The position numbers and the translations under genes were made by a program. Source: an uncultured Faecalibacterium sp. (GTDB lineage: Bacteria; Bacillota; Clostridia; Oscillospirales; Ruminococcaceae). Taken from it: a stretch of DNA of 64,000 bases. Position 1 is the first letter of the stretch, and the number at the start of each line of letters is the position of its first letter. The stretch spans positions 124,001-188,000 of the forward strand of contig CALFLK010000025.1 of NCBI GenBank assembly GCA_937880095.1, read 5' to 3'. A model generated the notes under the pieces. It was given only the letters and a program-made list of their open reading frames with translations, made no database searches and was not told where the DNA came from. This document shows positions 48,897-57,629 of the stretch, piece after piece.

Positions 48897-50951
48897 TTAG
48901 TTCTCAGATTCGAACTCGTCCATCTCCACGCTCAGGTCGCCAGCAAAGATCTGATCGTCCTTGCCCAGTGCGCCGGGGATGATGGAGAAGGTGTTGGAAA
49001 TGCCGTCCTGAGCCTCGCTGAAGGGCAGCTTTGCAACAGATGCCAGGCTAGCAACTGCGCCGTGGGTATCACGACGGTGCATGGGGTTAGCACCAGGTGC
49101 AAACGGCTCGCCGCGCTTACGGCCATCGGGGGTAGAACCGGTGTTACGGCCGTAAACAACGTTGGAGGTGATGGTCAGGATGGAGGTGGTGGGGATACCG
49201 CCACGGTAGGTGTGGTTGCCCTTGACGTAGCTCATGAAGGTATCAACCAGATCAGCAGCGATCAGGTCAACACGGTCGTCGTCGTTGCCGTACTTGGGGA
49301 AATCGCCCTCGACTTCGTAGTCGACCACGATGCCGTCCTCGTCACGGATGCACTTGACCTTAGCGTACTTGATAGCGGACAGAGAGTCAGCAACAACAGA
49401 CAGGCCAGCGATACCGGTTGCGAACCAGCGGGTGACCTTCTTGTCATGCAGGGACATCTGCAGCTTCTCGTAGCAGTACTTGTCGTGCATGTAGTGGATG
49501 ATGTTCAGGGTGTTGACGTACACCTGAGCCAGCCACTTCATCATTTCCTTGTACTTAGCCATGACATCGTCGTAATCCAGGTAGTCGCCTTCGACAGGAC
49601 GATACTTGGGGCCGACCTGCTTCTTGCTGATTTCATCAACACCGCCGTTGATTGCGTACAGCAGGCACTTTGCCAGGTTAGCACGAGCGCCGAAGAACTG
49701 CATCTCCTTGCCGATGCGCATGGAAGATACGCAGCAAGCGATTGCGTAGTCGTCACCGTGGGTAACACGCATCAGGTCGTCGTTCTCGTACTGGATGCTG
49801 GAAGACTCGATAGAAGTCTTAGCGCAGAAACGCTTGAAGTTTTCCGGCAGACGAGTGGACCACAGAACGGTCAGGTTGGGTTCCGGAGCGGTGCCCAGGT
49901 TGGACAGGGTGTGCAGGTAACGGTAGCTCATCTTGGTGACCATGTGACGGCCGTCGATGCCTACGCCGCCGATGGACTCGGTAACCCACTGGGGGTCGCC
50001 GGAGAACAGATCGTTGTACTCAGGAGTACGAGCGAACTTGATCAGGCGCAGCTTCATAATGAAGTGGTCGACGAACTCCTGGATCTGGTCCTCAGTGAAG
50101 GTGCCGTTTGCCAGGTCACGCTGTGCGTAAATGTCCAGGAAAGTGGAGGTACGGCCCAGGCTCATTGCAGCGCCGTTCTGCTCCTTAACAGCTGCCAGGT
50201 AGCCGAAGTACAGCCACTGGATAGCTTCCTTAACGTTGGTTGCGGGCTTGGAAATGTCGAAGCCGTAGATTTCGCCCAGCTTCTTCAGATCCTGCAGTGC
50301 ACGGATCTGCTCGCTCAGCTCTTCACGCTCACGAATAACGTCGGAGTACATGATGATACGGGTGGTATCCTTCTGATGCTGCTTGTCCTCGATCAGGCGG
50401 TCCACACCGTACAGAGCAACACGGCGGTAGTCACCGATGATACGGCCACGGCCGTAAGCGTCGGGCAGACCGGTGATGATGTGGTTGGAACGGCAAGCAC
50501 GCATCTCAGGGGTGTAAGCATCAAAAACGCCTGCGTTGTGGGTCTTGCGGTGAACGGTGAAGAACTCCTCGATTTCGGGGTCCAGGGTGTAGCCGTTGTC
50601 TTCGCAAGCCTTCTTAGCCATACGAATACCGCCGTAAGGCATCAGAGCGCGCTTGAAGGGCTTATCAGTCTGGAAACCAACGATGGTTTCCTTATCTTTG
50701 TTCAGGTAACCAGGACCATGAGAGGTGATGGTGGAAATGACACGAGTGTCCATATCCAGAACGCCGCCAGCCTCGTGCTCCTTCTTGGTCAGGTCCATAA
50801 CCTGATCCCACAGATCCTTGGTGTCCTGGGTAGGACCAGCCAGGAATGCATCGTCTCCATCATAAGGAGTATAGTTCTTCTGGATGAAATCTCGCACATT
50901 GATTTCGCGTTCCCACACACCGGGAACAAAGCCTGTCCATTCGTTTTTCAC
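48897..50951 (-). CDS. pflB: Pyruvate formate-lyase core lacking the glycyl radical domain
   Basis: A 684-residue formate acetyltransferase core that converts pyruvate and CoA to acetyl-CoA and formate. The catalytic cysteine pair is at about 406-407 (YAIACCVSSMRIG) and the sequence follows E. coli PflB through GALGKDDQIFAG. It then ends with 16 unrelated acidic residues (MDEFESEN end) instead of the glycine-radical domain, about 70 residues short. The missing domain is a separate gene downstream. The likely start is GTG with AGGAGG upstream; nine codons upstream are open but contain that site. Strongly biased codons indicate high expression. Confidence 0.95.
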   Translation of the reverse strand: MKNEWTGFVPGVWEREINVRDFIQKNYTPYDGDDAFLAGPTQDTKDLWDQVMDLTKKEHEAGGVLDMDTRVISTITSHGPGYLNKDKETIVGFQTDKPFKRALMPYGGIRMAKKACEDNGYTLDPEIEEFFTVHRKTHNAGVFDAYTPEMRACRSNHIITGLPDAYGRGRIIGDYRRVALYGVDRLIEDKQHQKDTTRIIMYSDVIREREELSEQIRALQDLKKLGEIYGFDISKPATNVKEAIQWLYFGYLAAVKEQNGAAMSLGRTSTFLDIYAQRDLANGTFTEDQIQEFVDHFIMKLRLIKFARTPEYNDLFSGDPQWVTESIGGVGIDGRHMVTKMSYRYLHTLSNLGTAPEPNLTVLWSTRLPENFKRFCAKTSIESSSIQYENDDLMRVTHGDDYAIACCVSSMRIGKEMQFFGARANLAKCLLYAINGGVDEISKKQVGPKYRPVEGDYLDYDDVMAKYKEMMKWLAQVYVNTLNIIHYMHDKYCYEKLQMSLHDKKVTRWFATGIAGLSVVADSLSAIKYAKVKCIRDEDGIVVDYEVEGDFPKYGNDDDRVDLIAADLVDTFMSYVKGNHTYRGGIPTTSILTITSNVVYGRNTGSTPDGRKRGEPFAPGANPMHRRDTHGAVASLASVAKLPFSEAQDGISNTFSIIPGALGKDDQIFAGDLSVEMDEFESEN

Positions 50952-51033
50952 AATTGGCCTCCTCAATTCCTCTAACACATTATGTAATCGGACAACCAGG
51001 CAAACGCCCTGTTATGCCGCATGATACTTTTTA

Positions 51034-51061
51034 AGTGTACAGGCTCACAAAGGAATGTCAA
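51034..51061 (-). promoter_or_regulatory. Promoter of the pfl operon
   Basis: TTGACA and TACACT, 16 bases apart, reading leftward. Confidence 0.8.
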
Positions 51062-51531
51062 GGGAATGACAAGCATTTCACAAATCTTTTTTTGCATCCT
51101 TTTGTCCATGAGTCACACGGCAGAACATAGCTACTAGTTTTCTCGTCTTTCGCGGTTCGGTTTTTTATGTTTTTCACAAAAGGTGGTCTTGCCCATCGTC
51201 TTGCAGAGAAAACAGCTGTCGGTTGGTTTTTGTCTCTTGTTTTCGGCAAAAGAATGAAAGCAATGCATTTTGTCATTCTTTGGAAAAGCCGCGCAGTGGT
51301 AGGCACAGCCCCAAAGAAACCCGCGCATTCCTTTCGATTGGGGGAAACCGTCCGGCAAATGGCGCGCGTTTGTTAGTCTTTGCTAACTGACACGTTCATT
51401 TTACCAGATTCCTTTCGGCATGGCAATACCTTTTCCTATATTTTCAAAAAATTTTTTCTTCCTTTTTTCTGTCTTCCTGTATGCAGCCACTATGCAACAA
51501 AAATCCTTGTTACATGGTTCGTACATAACAC
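51062..51531. other. Intergenic region, no gene seen
   Basis: About 470 bases. It contains an AT-rich hairpin (AAAGAATGA/TCATTCTTT, 51249-51281) and an inverted repeat GTTAG/CTAAC with a 6-base centre (51372-51387). Open frames here lack ribosome sites. Confidence 0.55.
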
Positions 51532-51571
51532 AAAAAGGGATGGCGCAACCACGGTCACGCCATCCCTTTTT
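51532..51571 (-). terminator. Terminator of the HTH/membrane protein pair
   Basis: Perfect stem AAAAAGGGATGGCG with complement and T-run on the minus strand. Confidence 0.9.
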
Positions 51572-51611
51572 CGATCTGTTTTCCCTGCGCCAAACCGCAC
51601 AGGTTAAACGC

Positions 51612-52085
51612 TTATGCTTCGTTTTTTTCCTCGTCTCCCTTGGCATCCAACTGATTCTTTCTCCGCTTACAAATAGAAGATGTAACCGTCAGCCCAAGCA
51701 TCGGCAGCACGCTGACCGAGAGGAACATCATCACAAAGATTGCCACAGAACCTGCCAGCGCATGATATCGGACGTAGCTGAGAACGCCCCAGAAACCACC
51801 GAATGCAAGACCTGATAACGGGCTGAGCCACAGATTGGTTTTCCGGTTCGGCTTGAGATTTCTATCCCAAATACCGTTTTTCAGGCAGGCAAACAGGATA
51901 TAGCCACCAGATATCAGCAAAATCAAACTTTCTCCGCCAATAGAGCGGATATCGCTGTTTCCCATTGCGATCTGAATATAAATCGAAGCCAGCAGACCCC
52001 AGAAGCACAGCCAGCATACGTTGTGTTCGATATGCAGCAACTTCTGCTCCTGCATCTCGTCCAGATTATTTTTATGCTTCTTCAT
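51612..52085 (-). CDS. Four-helix membrane protein of unknown function
   Basis: A 157-residue integral membrane protein with about four hydrophobic segments (near residues 24-40, 53-68, 88-104 and 110-130), a charged N-terminus and a Lys/Glu-rich tail. It resembles the DUF6773-type proteins that accompany small XRE regulators in Firmicutes. GGGAGG precedes the start, which lies inside the last codons of the upstream HTH gene (14-base overlap), so the two are coupled. Function unknown; a sensor or target of the regulator is possible. Confidence 0.75.
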   Translation of the reverse strand: MKKHKNNLDEMQEQKLLHIEHNVCWLCFWGLLASIYIQIAMGNSDIRSIGGESLILLISGGYILFACLKNGIWDRNLKPNRKTNLWLSPLSGLAFGGFWGVLSYVRYHALAGSVAIFVMMFLSVSVLPMLGLTVTSSICKRRKNQLDAKGDEEKNEA

Positions 52086-52287
52086 CGCTCTCATCCTCCC
52101 AAAACAGTTCATCCAGCTGTGCATCCAAAGCCCAGCAGATTTTCAGGCATAATTTAATGGTGGGATTGTATTCACCTTTTTCGATTGCGTTGATGGTCTG
52201 GCGTGATACGCCTATTTTTTCCGCCAGATCTTTCTGGGTCATATCTTTTTTTGTTCGTGCGAGTTTCAATGCCATATTTTTTGCCAC
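52072..52287 (-). CDS. Small XRE family HTH regulator
   Basis: A 71-residue DNA-binding protein almost entirely made of a Cro/C1-type HTH (KDMTQKDLAEKIGVSRQTIN, then EKGEYNPTIKL). It is of the YozG/YvaP-like type that regulates an adjacent membrane protein gene. I chose a GTG start preceded by AAAGGGGG; an internal ATG four codons later is also possible. It has a good promoter and overlaps the next gene. Confidence 0.88.
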   Translation of the reverse strand: MAKNMALKLARTKKDMTQKDLAEKIGVSRQTINAIEKGEYNPTIKLCLKICWALDAQLDELFWEDESDEEA

Positions 52288-52313
52288 ATCGAAGCCCCCT
52301 TTCTTATGCCCAA

Positions 52314-52342
52314 ATAGTATCATATAGTTTTCTTTAAGTCAA
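52314..52342 (-). promoter_or_regulatory. Promoter of the HTH/membrane protein pair
   Basis: TTGACT and TACTAT, 17 bases apart, reading leftward. Confidence 0.75.
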
Positions 52343-52413
52343 GTATATATTACATTTATTCCAATAAAAATTACTTTACAGGTTCACACTTCCGTTTTCT
52401 CTCCACCGTTTTG

Positions 52414-52442
52414 TTGCGTTTTGATACCGGGTCTGCTATGAT
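52414..52442 (+). promoter_or_regulatory. Promoter of the unknown exported protein
   Basis: TTGCGT and TATGAT, 17 bases apart; leaves a leader of about 200 bases with no recognised structure. Confidence 0.55.
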
Positions 52443-52649
52443 ACCCATATCATAAGCATCCGGTATATCACATAGCTATTTACTCTTACATAACAGAAAA
52501 TCAGCTTTCCCATTTTGTCATATCCACGATATTTTATGGAAAGTGATTCTGCTTGGCTTTCTATCCAGCCGATGCTTAGGGCATAAATCATCATGGATTT
52601 TCTAGGGCAGCGAAAAATTACGCTCACCCTGTTTTTCAGGAGGCAAACA

Positions 52650-53459
52650 ATGAATTTACTGAAAAAACTTGCCGCAGCGCTGGCTGGTCTGGTGCTGTTT
52701 TTTGTTTTGCTCTGTGGCATGTTCCTACTGCGAGCAAATCACATGATCCGCACCGTCGATAAGGCACACTCCCCAGATATGACGTATGAACTGAAACTGC
52801 AATCGGTAGGCGAACCGTTTCTGTTTGGCCCCACAAAAGGCCGTTTGGTGCTGAAACATGGTTCTAAAACCATTTCTAAATATCGCTTCACAGTAGCCGA
52901 TGACGGCGCTCCGATTCATCCTACCACTTGGCAGGTACGCTGGCGGCATGACTGGGTGGAAGTGCTGATTGATGGTTCCGAACAGGACCCTGTCTGCATC
53001 CAGATGGGCTATGATGGCTCAGTTAAAACGGTTCCGGTAGAAACCGCACCCCCTCCGGTGGAAATCCAGCCGGAGCTTCCACCACAGATTGAAGATCCTG
53101 AAATGACTTTCGGTGAAATGGATGGCTACTATGCCCTTTACGACCTATTCTTCGATGAGCAGAACAAGAGCTTTATCGAACAATACACCGCCAAGGGCAA
53201 CAGCTATGTAATTCTGGCGGAGGATAACACCCATATCGAATACCTGATGTATGACAGGGAATCCAAGAATGGACAATGCGGTCTGTACGTATACTATATC
53301 TGCCAAAAGGCAGCGGATGGCTCCTGGTCCATCGCGGATTCTGAGATTCAGAACATCTATGGCTTCTGCTATGAAACCGGTGATTTGTATCCCAGCGGAA
53401 AAACTGGTTGGGACCAGTCAGGCACACCGGGCTATCAGGAAGCAACCGGCGAAAACTGA
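52650..53459 (+). CDS. Membrane-anchored extracytoplasmic protein of unknown function
   Basis: A 269-residue protein with one N-terminal membrane segment (about residues 6-27), so most of it lies outside the cell. The first external part (about 40-120) is beta-rich; a Pro/Glu linker (PPPVEIQPELPPQ) leads to a second domain rich in Tyr and acidic residues. I do not recognise either domain. AGGAGG precedes the ATG. Single-gene unit between its own promoter and a bidirectional terminator. Confidence 0.75.
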   Translation: MNLLKKLAAALAGLVLFFVLLCGMFLLRANHMIRTVDKAHSPDMTYELKLQSVGEPFLFGPTKGRLVLKHGSKTISKYRFTVADDGAPIHPTTWQVRWRHDWVEVLIDGSEQDPVCIQMGYDGSVKTVPVETAPPPVEIQPELPPQIEDPEMTFGEMDGYYALYDLFFDEQNKSFIEQYTAKGNSYVILAEDNTHIEYLMYDRESKNGQCGLYVYYICQKAADGSWSIADSEIQNIYGFCYETGDLYPSGKTGWDQSGTPGYQEATGEN

Positions 53460-53476
53460 CAGCTCTTATTAGACAT

Positions 53477-53512
53477 AAAAAAGCGGTATAGCTTTCACGC
53501 TATACCGCTTTT
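53477..53512. terminator. Bidirectional intrinsic terminator
   Basis: Perfect stem AAAAGCGGTATAGC with complement between convergent genes. Confidence 0.92.
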
Positions 53513-53515
53513 GCT

Positions 53516-54037
53516 TTAGAGTTTCTGAATGGGTTTGCCTGTCTTTTCTTGGATCAGCGTGCGGAACTCGTCCAGTGTACCGCCGGTCATGCTGGCTTTT
53601 GTATATATCTGACCATGGTTCTTTGAATAAAGGAACACAAAGTAGTTGCTGGTTTCTGCAACCAGTAAAACATTCTCGTAATTCCACTCGGTAGTTCCTA
53701 CTTCGCATACCGTGGTAAAGCTGTTTTCCTCAAAGACTGCCGTATTATTCTCTGTACCGGGCATCAGACGTTTGCGGGCGATGTATCCGTTGAGCCTATC
53801 CTCAAACAGCAGGGTTGCAGTCAATACCACAGCCACCACCAAATTCAGAAATGTAATCGTGTTCCAAACAAAGATTTTATCCCCAAGCGGGACAACTACA
53901 ATCACTGCCAGCACAATGATGGCAACCGCAAAGATATGTGAAATACGGCTGTGCTTTTTCCGAAGCGTCTTGCGCATCGTGCGTGCCAGCGCAGTCATGG
54001 CTTTTGTATCATATTCGCTTTGAAACGTAAATTCCAT
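53516..54037 (-). CDS. YcxB-like membrane protein
   Basis: A 173-residue protein with two adjacent membrane segments (about residues 36-53 and 60-80) followed by a C-terminal cytoplasmic domain (ENSFTTVCEVGTTEWNYENVLLVAETSNYFVFLYSKNH) that matches the YcxB-like pattern. Function unknown. AAGGAGGT precedes the ATG. It starts 14 bases after the VTC-domain gene, so the two form an operon. Confidence 0.78.
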   Translation of the reverse strand: MEFTFQSEYDTKAMTALARTMRKTLRKKHSRISHIFAVAIIVLAVIVVVPLGDKIFVWNTITFLNLVVAVVLTATLLFEDRLNGYIARKRLMPGTENNTAVFEENSFTTVCEVGTTEWNYENVLLVAETSNYFVFLYSKNHGQIYTKASMTGGTLDEFRTLIQEKTGKPIQKL

Positions 54038-54051
54038 AAGATACCTCCTTT

Positions 54052-54744
54052 TCAAATCGACATCTTACCTTGATACAATTTTTGAATTCCTTGGCAGTAT
54101 TTGCTGTGTCGTCCCAGCACCACACCGATTTCTTCCAGATTTTTCGTCAGCCAAGCCGGGGGAGCTGTCCGATATTTTAGCTCCAGCACAATCGGGCTGT
54201 CTGGGTCCGGTGTAAGCGTTTGTTCCGGATGCCAAAAGGCTTCTGGCGCACCATAAGCAATGTCCCAGTCCAGCGTCAGGCGGAAATCATCCTCCGGCAG
54301 GTAAAACACATCTCGCCAGTAATTTACCGACAGCGCAGGGCGGTAATCATCCCGCTGCAAAATCTTTGCCAACCGAGGACCGTAGGGGACTGTTTGTTCC
54401 AGATGGGTATAGTCGCCCTCCGCCACTTCGTGCGCCTGCGCCGGGGTGAGCAGACTGTCACGCTTGCCAGAAAGACCATTCTTTTTATACTTTTCCTCCA
54501 GCCGATAAAAGGCTTCGTCGGTGTCGTAGGTGCGCAAGCGCATTTTATGGCGTGCCAAATCGCCGTGCATGGCAGCATGATAATCCTTGCCTTTCCAGGT
54601 ATCAAAGTACAGGCTCCTGACCAGGTAAATACCATCCGTAGTGTGCGGATCACACAGCAGGGTACGCCGTCCCAGCTCCCGCAGCTGGCGGTATTGTTCC
54701 GGTGTGACTGGGTATTTTTCTTCATGGCGCAGCATCTGACTCAT
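54052..54744 (-). CDS. VTC-domain (polyphosphate polymerase-like) protein
   Basis: A 230-residue protein matching the VTC/polyphosphate polymerase domain: RHEEKYPV near the start, RSLYFDT, KMRLRTY, RLEEKYKK, VNYWRDVFY and LELKYR, the basic and acidic residues that line the tunnel of this triphosphate-tunnel fold. Eukaryotic Vtc4 makes polyphosphate from ATP; bacterial members commonly accompany CotH or DUF4956 genes, absent here. Its partner is a YcxB-like membrane protein. AGAGGG lies upstream of the ATG. Confidence 0.85.
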   Translation of the reverse strand: MSQMLRHEEKYPVTPEQYRQLRELGRRTLLCDPHTTDGIYLVRSLYFDTWKGKDYHAAMHGDLARHKMRLRTYDTDEAFYRLEEKYKKNGLSGKRDSLLTPAQAHEVAEGDYTHLEQTVPYGPRLAKILQRDDYRPALSVNYWRDVFYLPEDDFRLTLDWDIAYGAPEAFWHPEQTLTPDPDSPIVLELKYRTAPPAWLTKNLEEIGVVLGRHSKYCQGIQKLYQGKMSI

Positions 54745-54973
54745 GCAGCATCCCTCTTTTCTGAAATTCAAGTTTAGTATAGCACAGCAAAAGTTCCGTT
54801 TTCATCAGAAACACGTCGGTTTTCACGAAATTCTCGCACGTCAAGTGATGGTACATAAAACTCTGTGGGAAACGATCTGCTGTTTTCTATCGGTAAGCAA
54901 AAACACCCACGCACAAGTACCCATTCGGAACTGCGACTGTCCATCCGAACCGCAAAAAGCTGTTTTCCTATGC

Positions 54974-55008
54974 AAAAAGCCCGGTGCAAAAACTGCACCG
55001 GGCTTTTG
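54974..55008 (-). terminator. Terminator of gyrA
   Basis: Perfect stem AAAAGCCCGGTGCA with complement, T-run on the minus strand. Confidence 0.92.
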
Positions 55009-55042
55009 TTATTTGCTTAAATCCAGCTGTTTTGGCTTATTC

Positions 55043-57607
55043 TTAGTCCTCAGCAGGAGCTTCGCTGTTGGTTTCTGCTGCTTCTTCTGCGTTCAGTGCA
55101 GCCAGCTCTTCCTCGGACAGCTCCGGCTCTGCTTCGTCTTCTTCCGGCTTGGACACTTCTGCATCATCCACAGGTGCCGTGCGTGCCAGCACAGCAACCT
55201 TATCGCCGTCATCCACACGCATCACGCGAACACCGCTGCCATAACGGCTCTGTACCGGAATATCCGCTGCGTGCATACGAATCAGGATGCCTTCCTGACT
55301 AATCAGGATGATGTCATCTGTCTCGTCCAGAATCTTAACGCCGGCAACCATGTCACGCTCCTTGTCGTAGTTGCGGACACCCTTACCACCACGGCCGGTG
55401 ATGCGGTAATCCTCGATACGACTGCGACGACCCTTACCGCCTTCGGTAACGGTAAAGATGGTTGCATCCGGGCGGCAGATGGATACGCCGATGACTTCAT
55501 CGCCTTCTGCCAACTTGATGGCACGCACACCGTGACCGTTACGGCCCATAGCGCGTGCATCGCTTTCCTTAAAGCGGATTGCCTGACCAAAGCGGGTGCA
55601 GACAATCAGGTAATCTTCGCCGGTGGTCAGGCGGGTCCATGCCAGCTGATCGCCCTCATTCAGTGCGATGGCGTTCAGACCGGACTTGCGGATGTTGGCG
55701 TACTGGCTCAGCGGGGTACGCTTGATCAGACCCTTGCGGGTGACCATCGTCACGAAGCCTTCCTTCTCCTCATCCTTGGTGCAGATCATGTTGGTGACCT
55801 TTTCACCCTCCTGCATCTGCAGCAGGTTCACGATGTTCATGCCCTTGCTGGTGCGGCTGCCCTCGGTGATCTGATAGCCCTTCAGGCGGAAGATACGGCC
55901 CAGATTGGTCACAAACAGGATATAATCATGGGTCGAACCTACGTTCAGTTCTTCCACGAAGTCCTCTTCCTTATGGGTCAGACCTGCTACGCCACGACCG
56001 CCGCGATGCTGTGCCTGATAGGTTGCTTCGGGGGTGCGCTTGATGTAGCCTGCGTGGGTCAGGGTGTACACACACTGCTCCTCGGGGATCAGGTCCTCAA
56101 TATCCACTTCGCCGGAAACTGCCATGATTTCAGTGCGGCGCTCGTCACCGAAGCGACGCTTCATCTCCAGCAGCTCTTCCTTGACGATTTCCATGATGCG
56201 GCTCTCGTGTGCCAGGGTATCCTTCCAGTCTGCGATCTTTTCACGCAGCTCGGACAGCTCGTTCTCGATCTTCAGGATTTCCAGACCAGCCAGACGGCCC
56301 AACTGCAGCTTTACGATTGCATCTGCCTGCGGATCATCAAAGCCGAACTTCTCAATGATAGCAGCCTTTGCTTCTGCCATGCCGCCCTTGCAGGAACGGA
56401 TGGTCGCAATCAGCTCGTCCACAATGTCGGTAGCCTTCTTCAAGCCTTCCAGAATGTGGGCACGATCTTCTGCCTTCTTCAGATCATATTCGGTACGACG
56501 GCGCACGATCTCGCCCTGGAACTCCACATACTTCTGGAGCATCTGCTTCAGGGTCATGACCTTGGGGGTCTTTTTATCCAGCGCAATCATAATAACGCCG
56601 ATGGTGTCCTGCAGCTGGGTGTAACGGTACAGCTGGTTCAGAACGACCTGTGCATTGGCATCCTTCTTGACCTCGATGACGATACGCATACCCTTGCGGT
56701 TGGTTTCGTCGTTCAGGTCGCTGATGCCTTCGATGCGCTTTTCCTTGACCAGGTCAGCGATGTGCTCAATCAGGCGAGCCTTGTTGACCATGTAGGGAAT
56801 CTCGGTAATGATAATCTGCGAACGGCCGTTCTTTTTCTCCTCGATGGTAGCGCGACCACGCAGGGTGATCTTGCCACGACCGGTAGCGTATGCTGCACGG
56901 ATACCGCTGCGACCCATGATAATGCCGGCAGTGGGGAAGTCGGGTCCCTTGATGTGCTCCATCAGACCGGGCAGGTCGATTTCCGGGTTGTCGATCAAAG
57001 CCACACAGCCGTCTACCACCTCGCACAGGTTGTGGGGCGGGATGTTGGTTGCCATACCGACAGCGATACCCTGACTGCCGTTGCACAGCAGGTTGGGGAA
57101 ACGGCAGGGCAGAACGCTGGGCTCCTTCTTGGTTTCGTCAAAGTTGGGGTCCCAGTCGATGGTGTCCTTTTCGATATCGGTCAGCATTTCGACTGCCATC
57201 TTGCTCATACGAGCTTCGGTGTATCGATAAGCAGCGGCCGGGTCACCGTCCACGCTACCGAAGTTACCTTGGCCGTCAACCAGCGGGTAACGCAGGCTGA
57301 AGTCCTGTGCCAGACGAACCATTGCATCGTAGACCGAAGCGTCGCCGTGGGGGTGGTAAGAACCCAGCACCGCACCGACCGTATCGGCGGACTTGCGGTA
57401 AGGATGGCTGGGATCGTTGCCACGCTCATGCATGGTATACAGAATACGTCGGTGTACCGGCTTCAGACCATCGCGCACATCGGGCAATGCGCGGGCCACG
57501 ATAACAGACATAGAGTAATCCAGGAATGCAGCCTCGATTTCCTGCTTAACGTCACGGACGATTTTTTTCGTGCCCGTGCCGGGGATCATAACAACATTTT
57601 CTTCCAT
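55043..57607 (-). CDS. gyrA: DNA gyrase subunit A
   Basis: An 854-residue type II topoisomerase subunit that cuts and reseals DNA. The catalytic Tyr is Y129 (AAAYRYTEAR). The quinolone-resistance region reads HPHGDASVYD, so the position equivalent to E. coli Ser83 is Ala90, as in Mycobacterium tuberculosis. The C-terminal beta-pinwheel has six blades with a GyrA box QHRGGRG, and an acidic tail of about 45 residues follows. AAGGAG precedes the ATG. It lies 22 bases after gyrB. Confidence 0.97.
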   Translation of the reverse strand: MEENVVMIPGTGTKKIVRDVKQEIEAAFLDYSMSVIVARALPDVRDGLKPVHRRILYTMHERGNDPSHPYRKSADTVGAVLGSYHPHGDASVYDAMVRLAQDFSLRYPLVDGQGNFGSVDGDPAAAYRYTEARMSKMAVEMLTDIEKDTIDWDPNFDETKKEPSVLPCRFPNLLCNGSQGIAVGMATNIPPHNLCEVVDGCVALIDNPEIDLPGLMEHIKGPDFPTAGIIMGRSGIRAAYATGRGKITLRGRATIEEKKNGRSQIIITEIPYMVNKARLIEHIADLVKEKRIEGISDLNDETNRKGMRIVIEVKKDANAQVVLNQLYRYTQLQDTIGVIMIALDKKTPKVMTLKQMLQKYVEFQGEIVRRRTEYDLKKAEDRAHILEGLKKATDIVDELIATIRSCKGGMAEAKAAIIEKFGFDDPQADAIVKLQLGRLAGLEILKIENELSELREKIADWKDTLAHESRIMEIVKEELLEMKRRFGDERRTEIMAVSGEVDIEDLIPEEQCVYTLTHAGYIKRTPEATYQAQHRGGRGVAGLTHKEEDFVEELNVGSTHDYILFVTNLGRIFRLKGYQITEGSRTSKGMNIVNLLQMQEGEKVTNMICTKDEEKEGFVTMVTRKGLIKRTPLSQYANIRKSGLNAIALNEGDQLAWTRLTTGEDYLIVCTRFGQAIRFKESDARAMGRNGHGVRAIKLAEGDEVIGVSICRPDATIFTVTEGGKGRRSRIEDYRITGRGGKGVRNYDKERDMVAGVKILDETDDIILISQEGILIRMHAADIPVQSRYGSGVRVMRVDDGDKVAVLARTAPVDDAEVSKPEEDEAEPELSEEELAALNAEEAAETNSEAPAED

Positions 57608-57629
57608 TCTCTGCTCCTTGCTTCACGCA

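Noticed and set aside
51420..51815. Plus-strand frame overlapping the start of the HTH/membrane protein terminator region
   Set aside because: It runs through an intrinsic terminator and then antisense to the membrane protein gene; no ribosome site.
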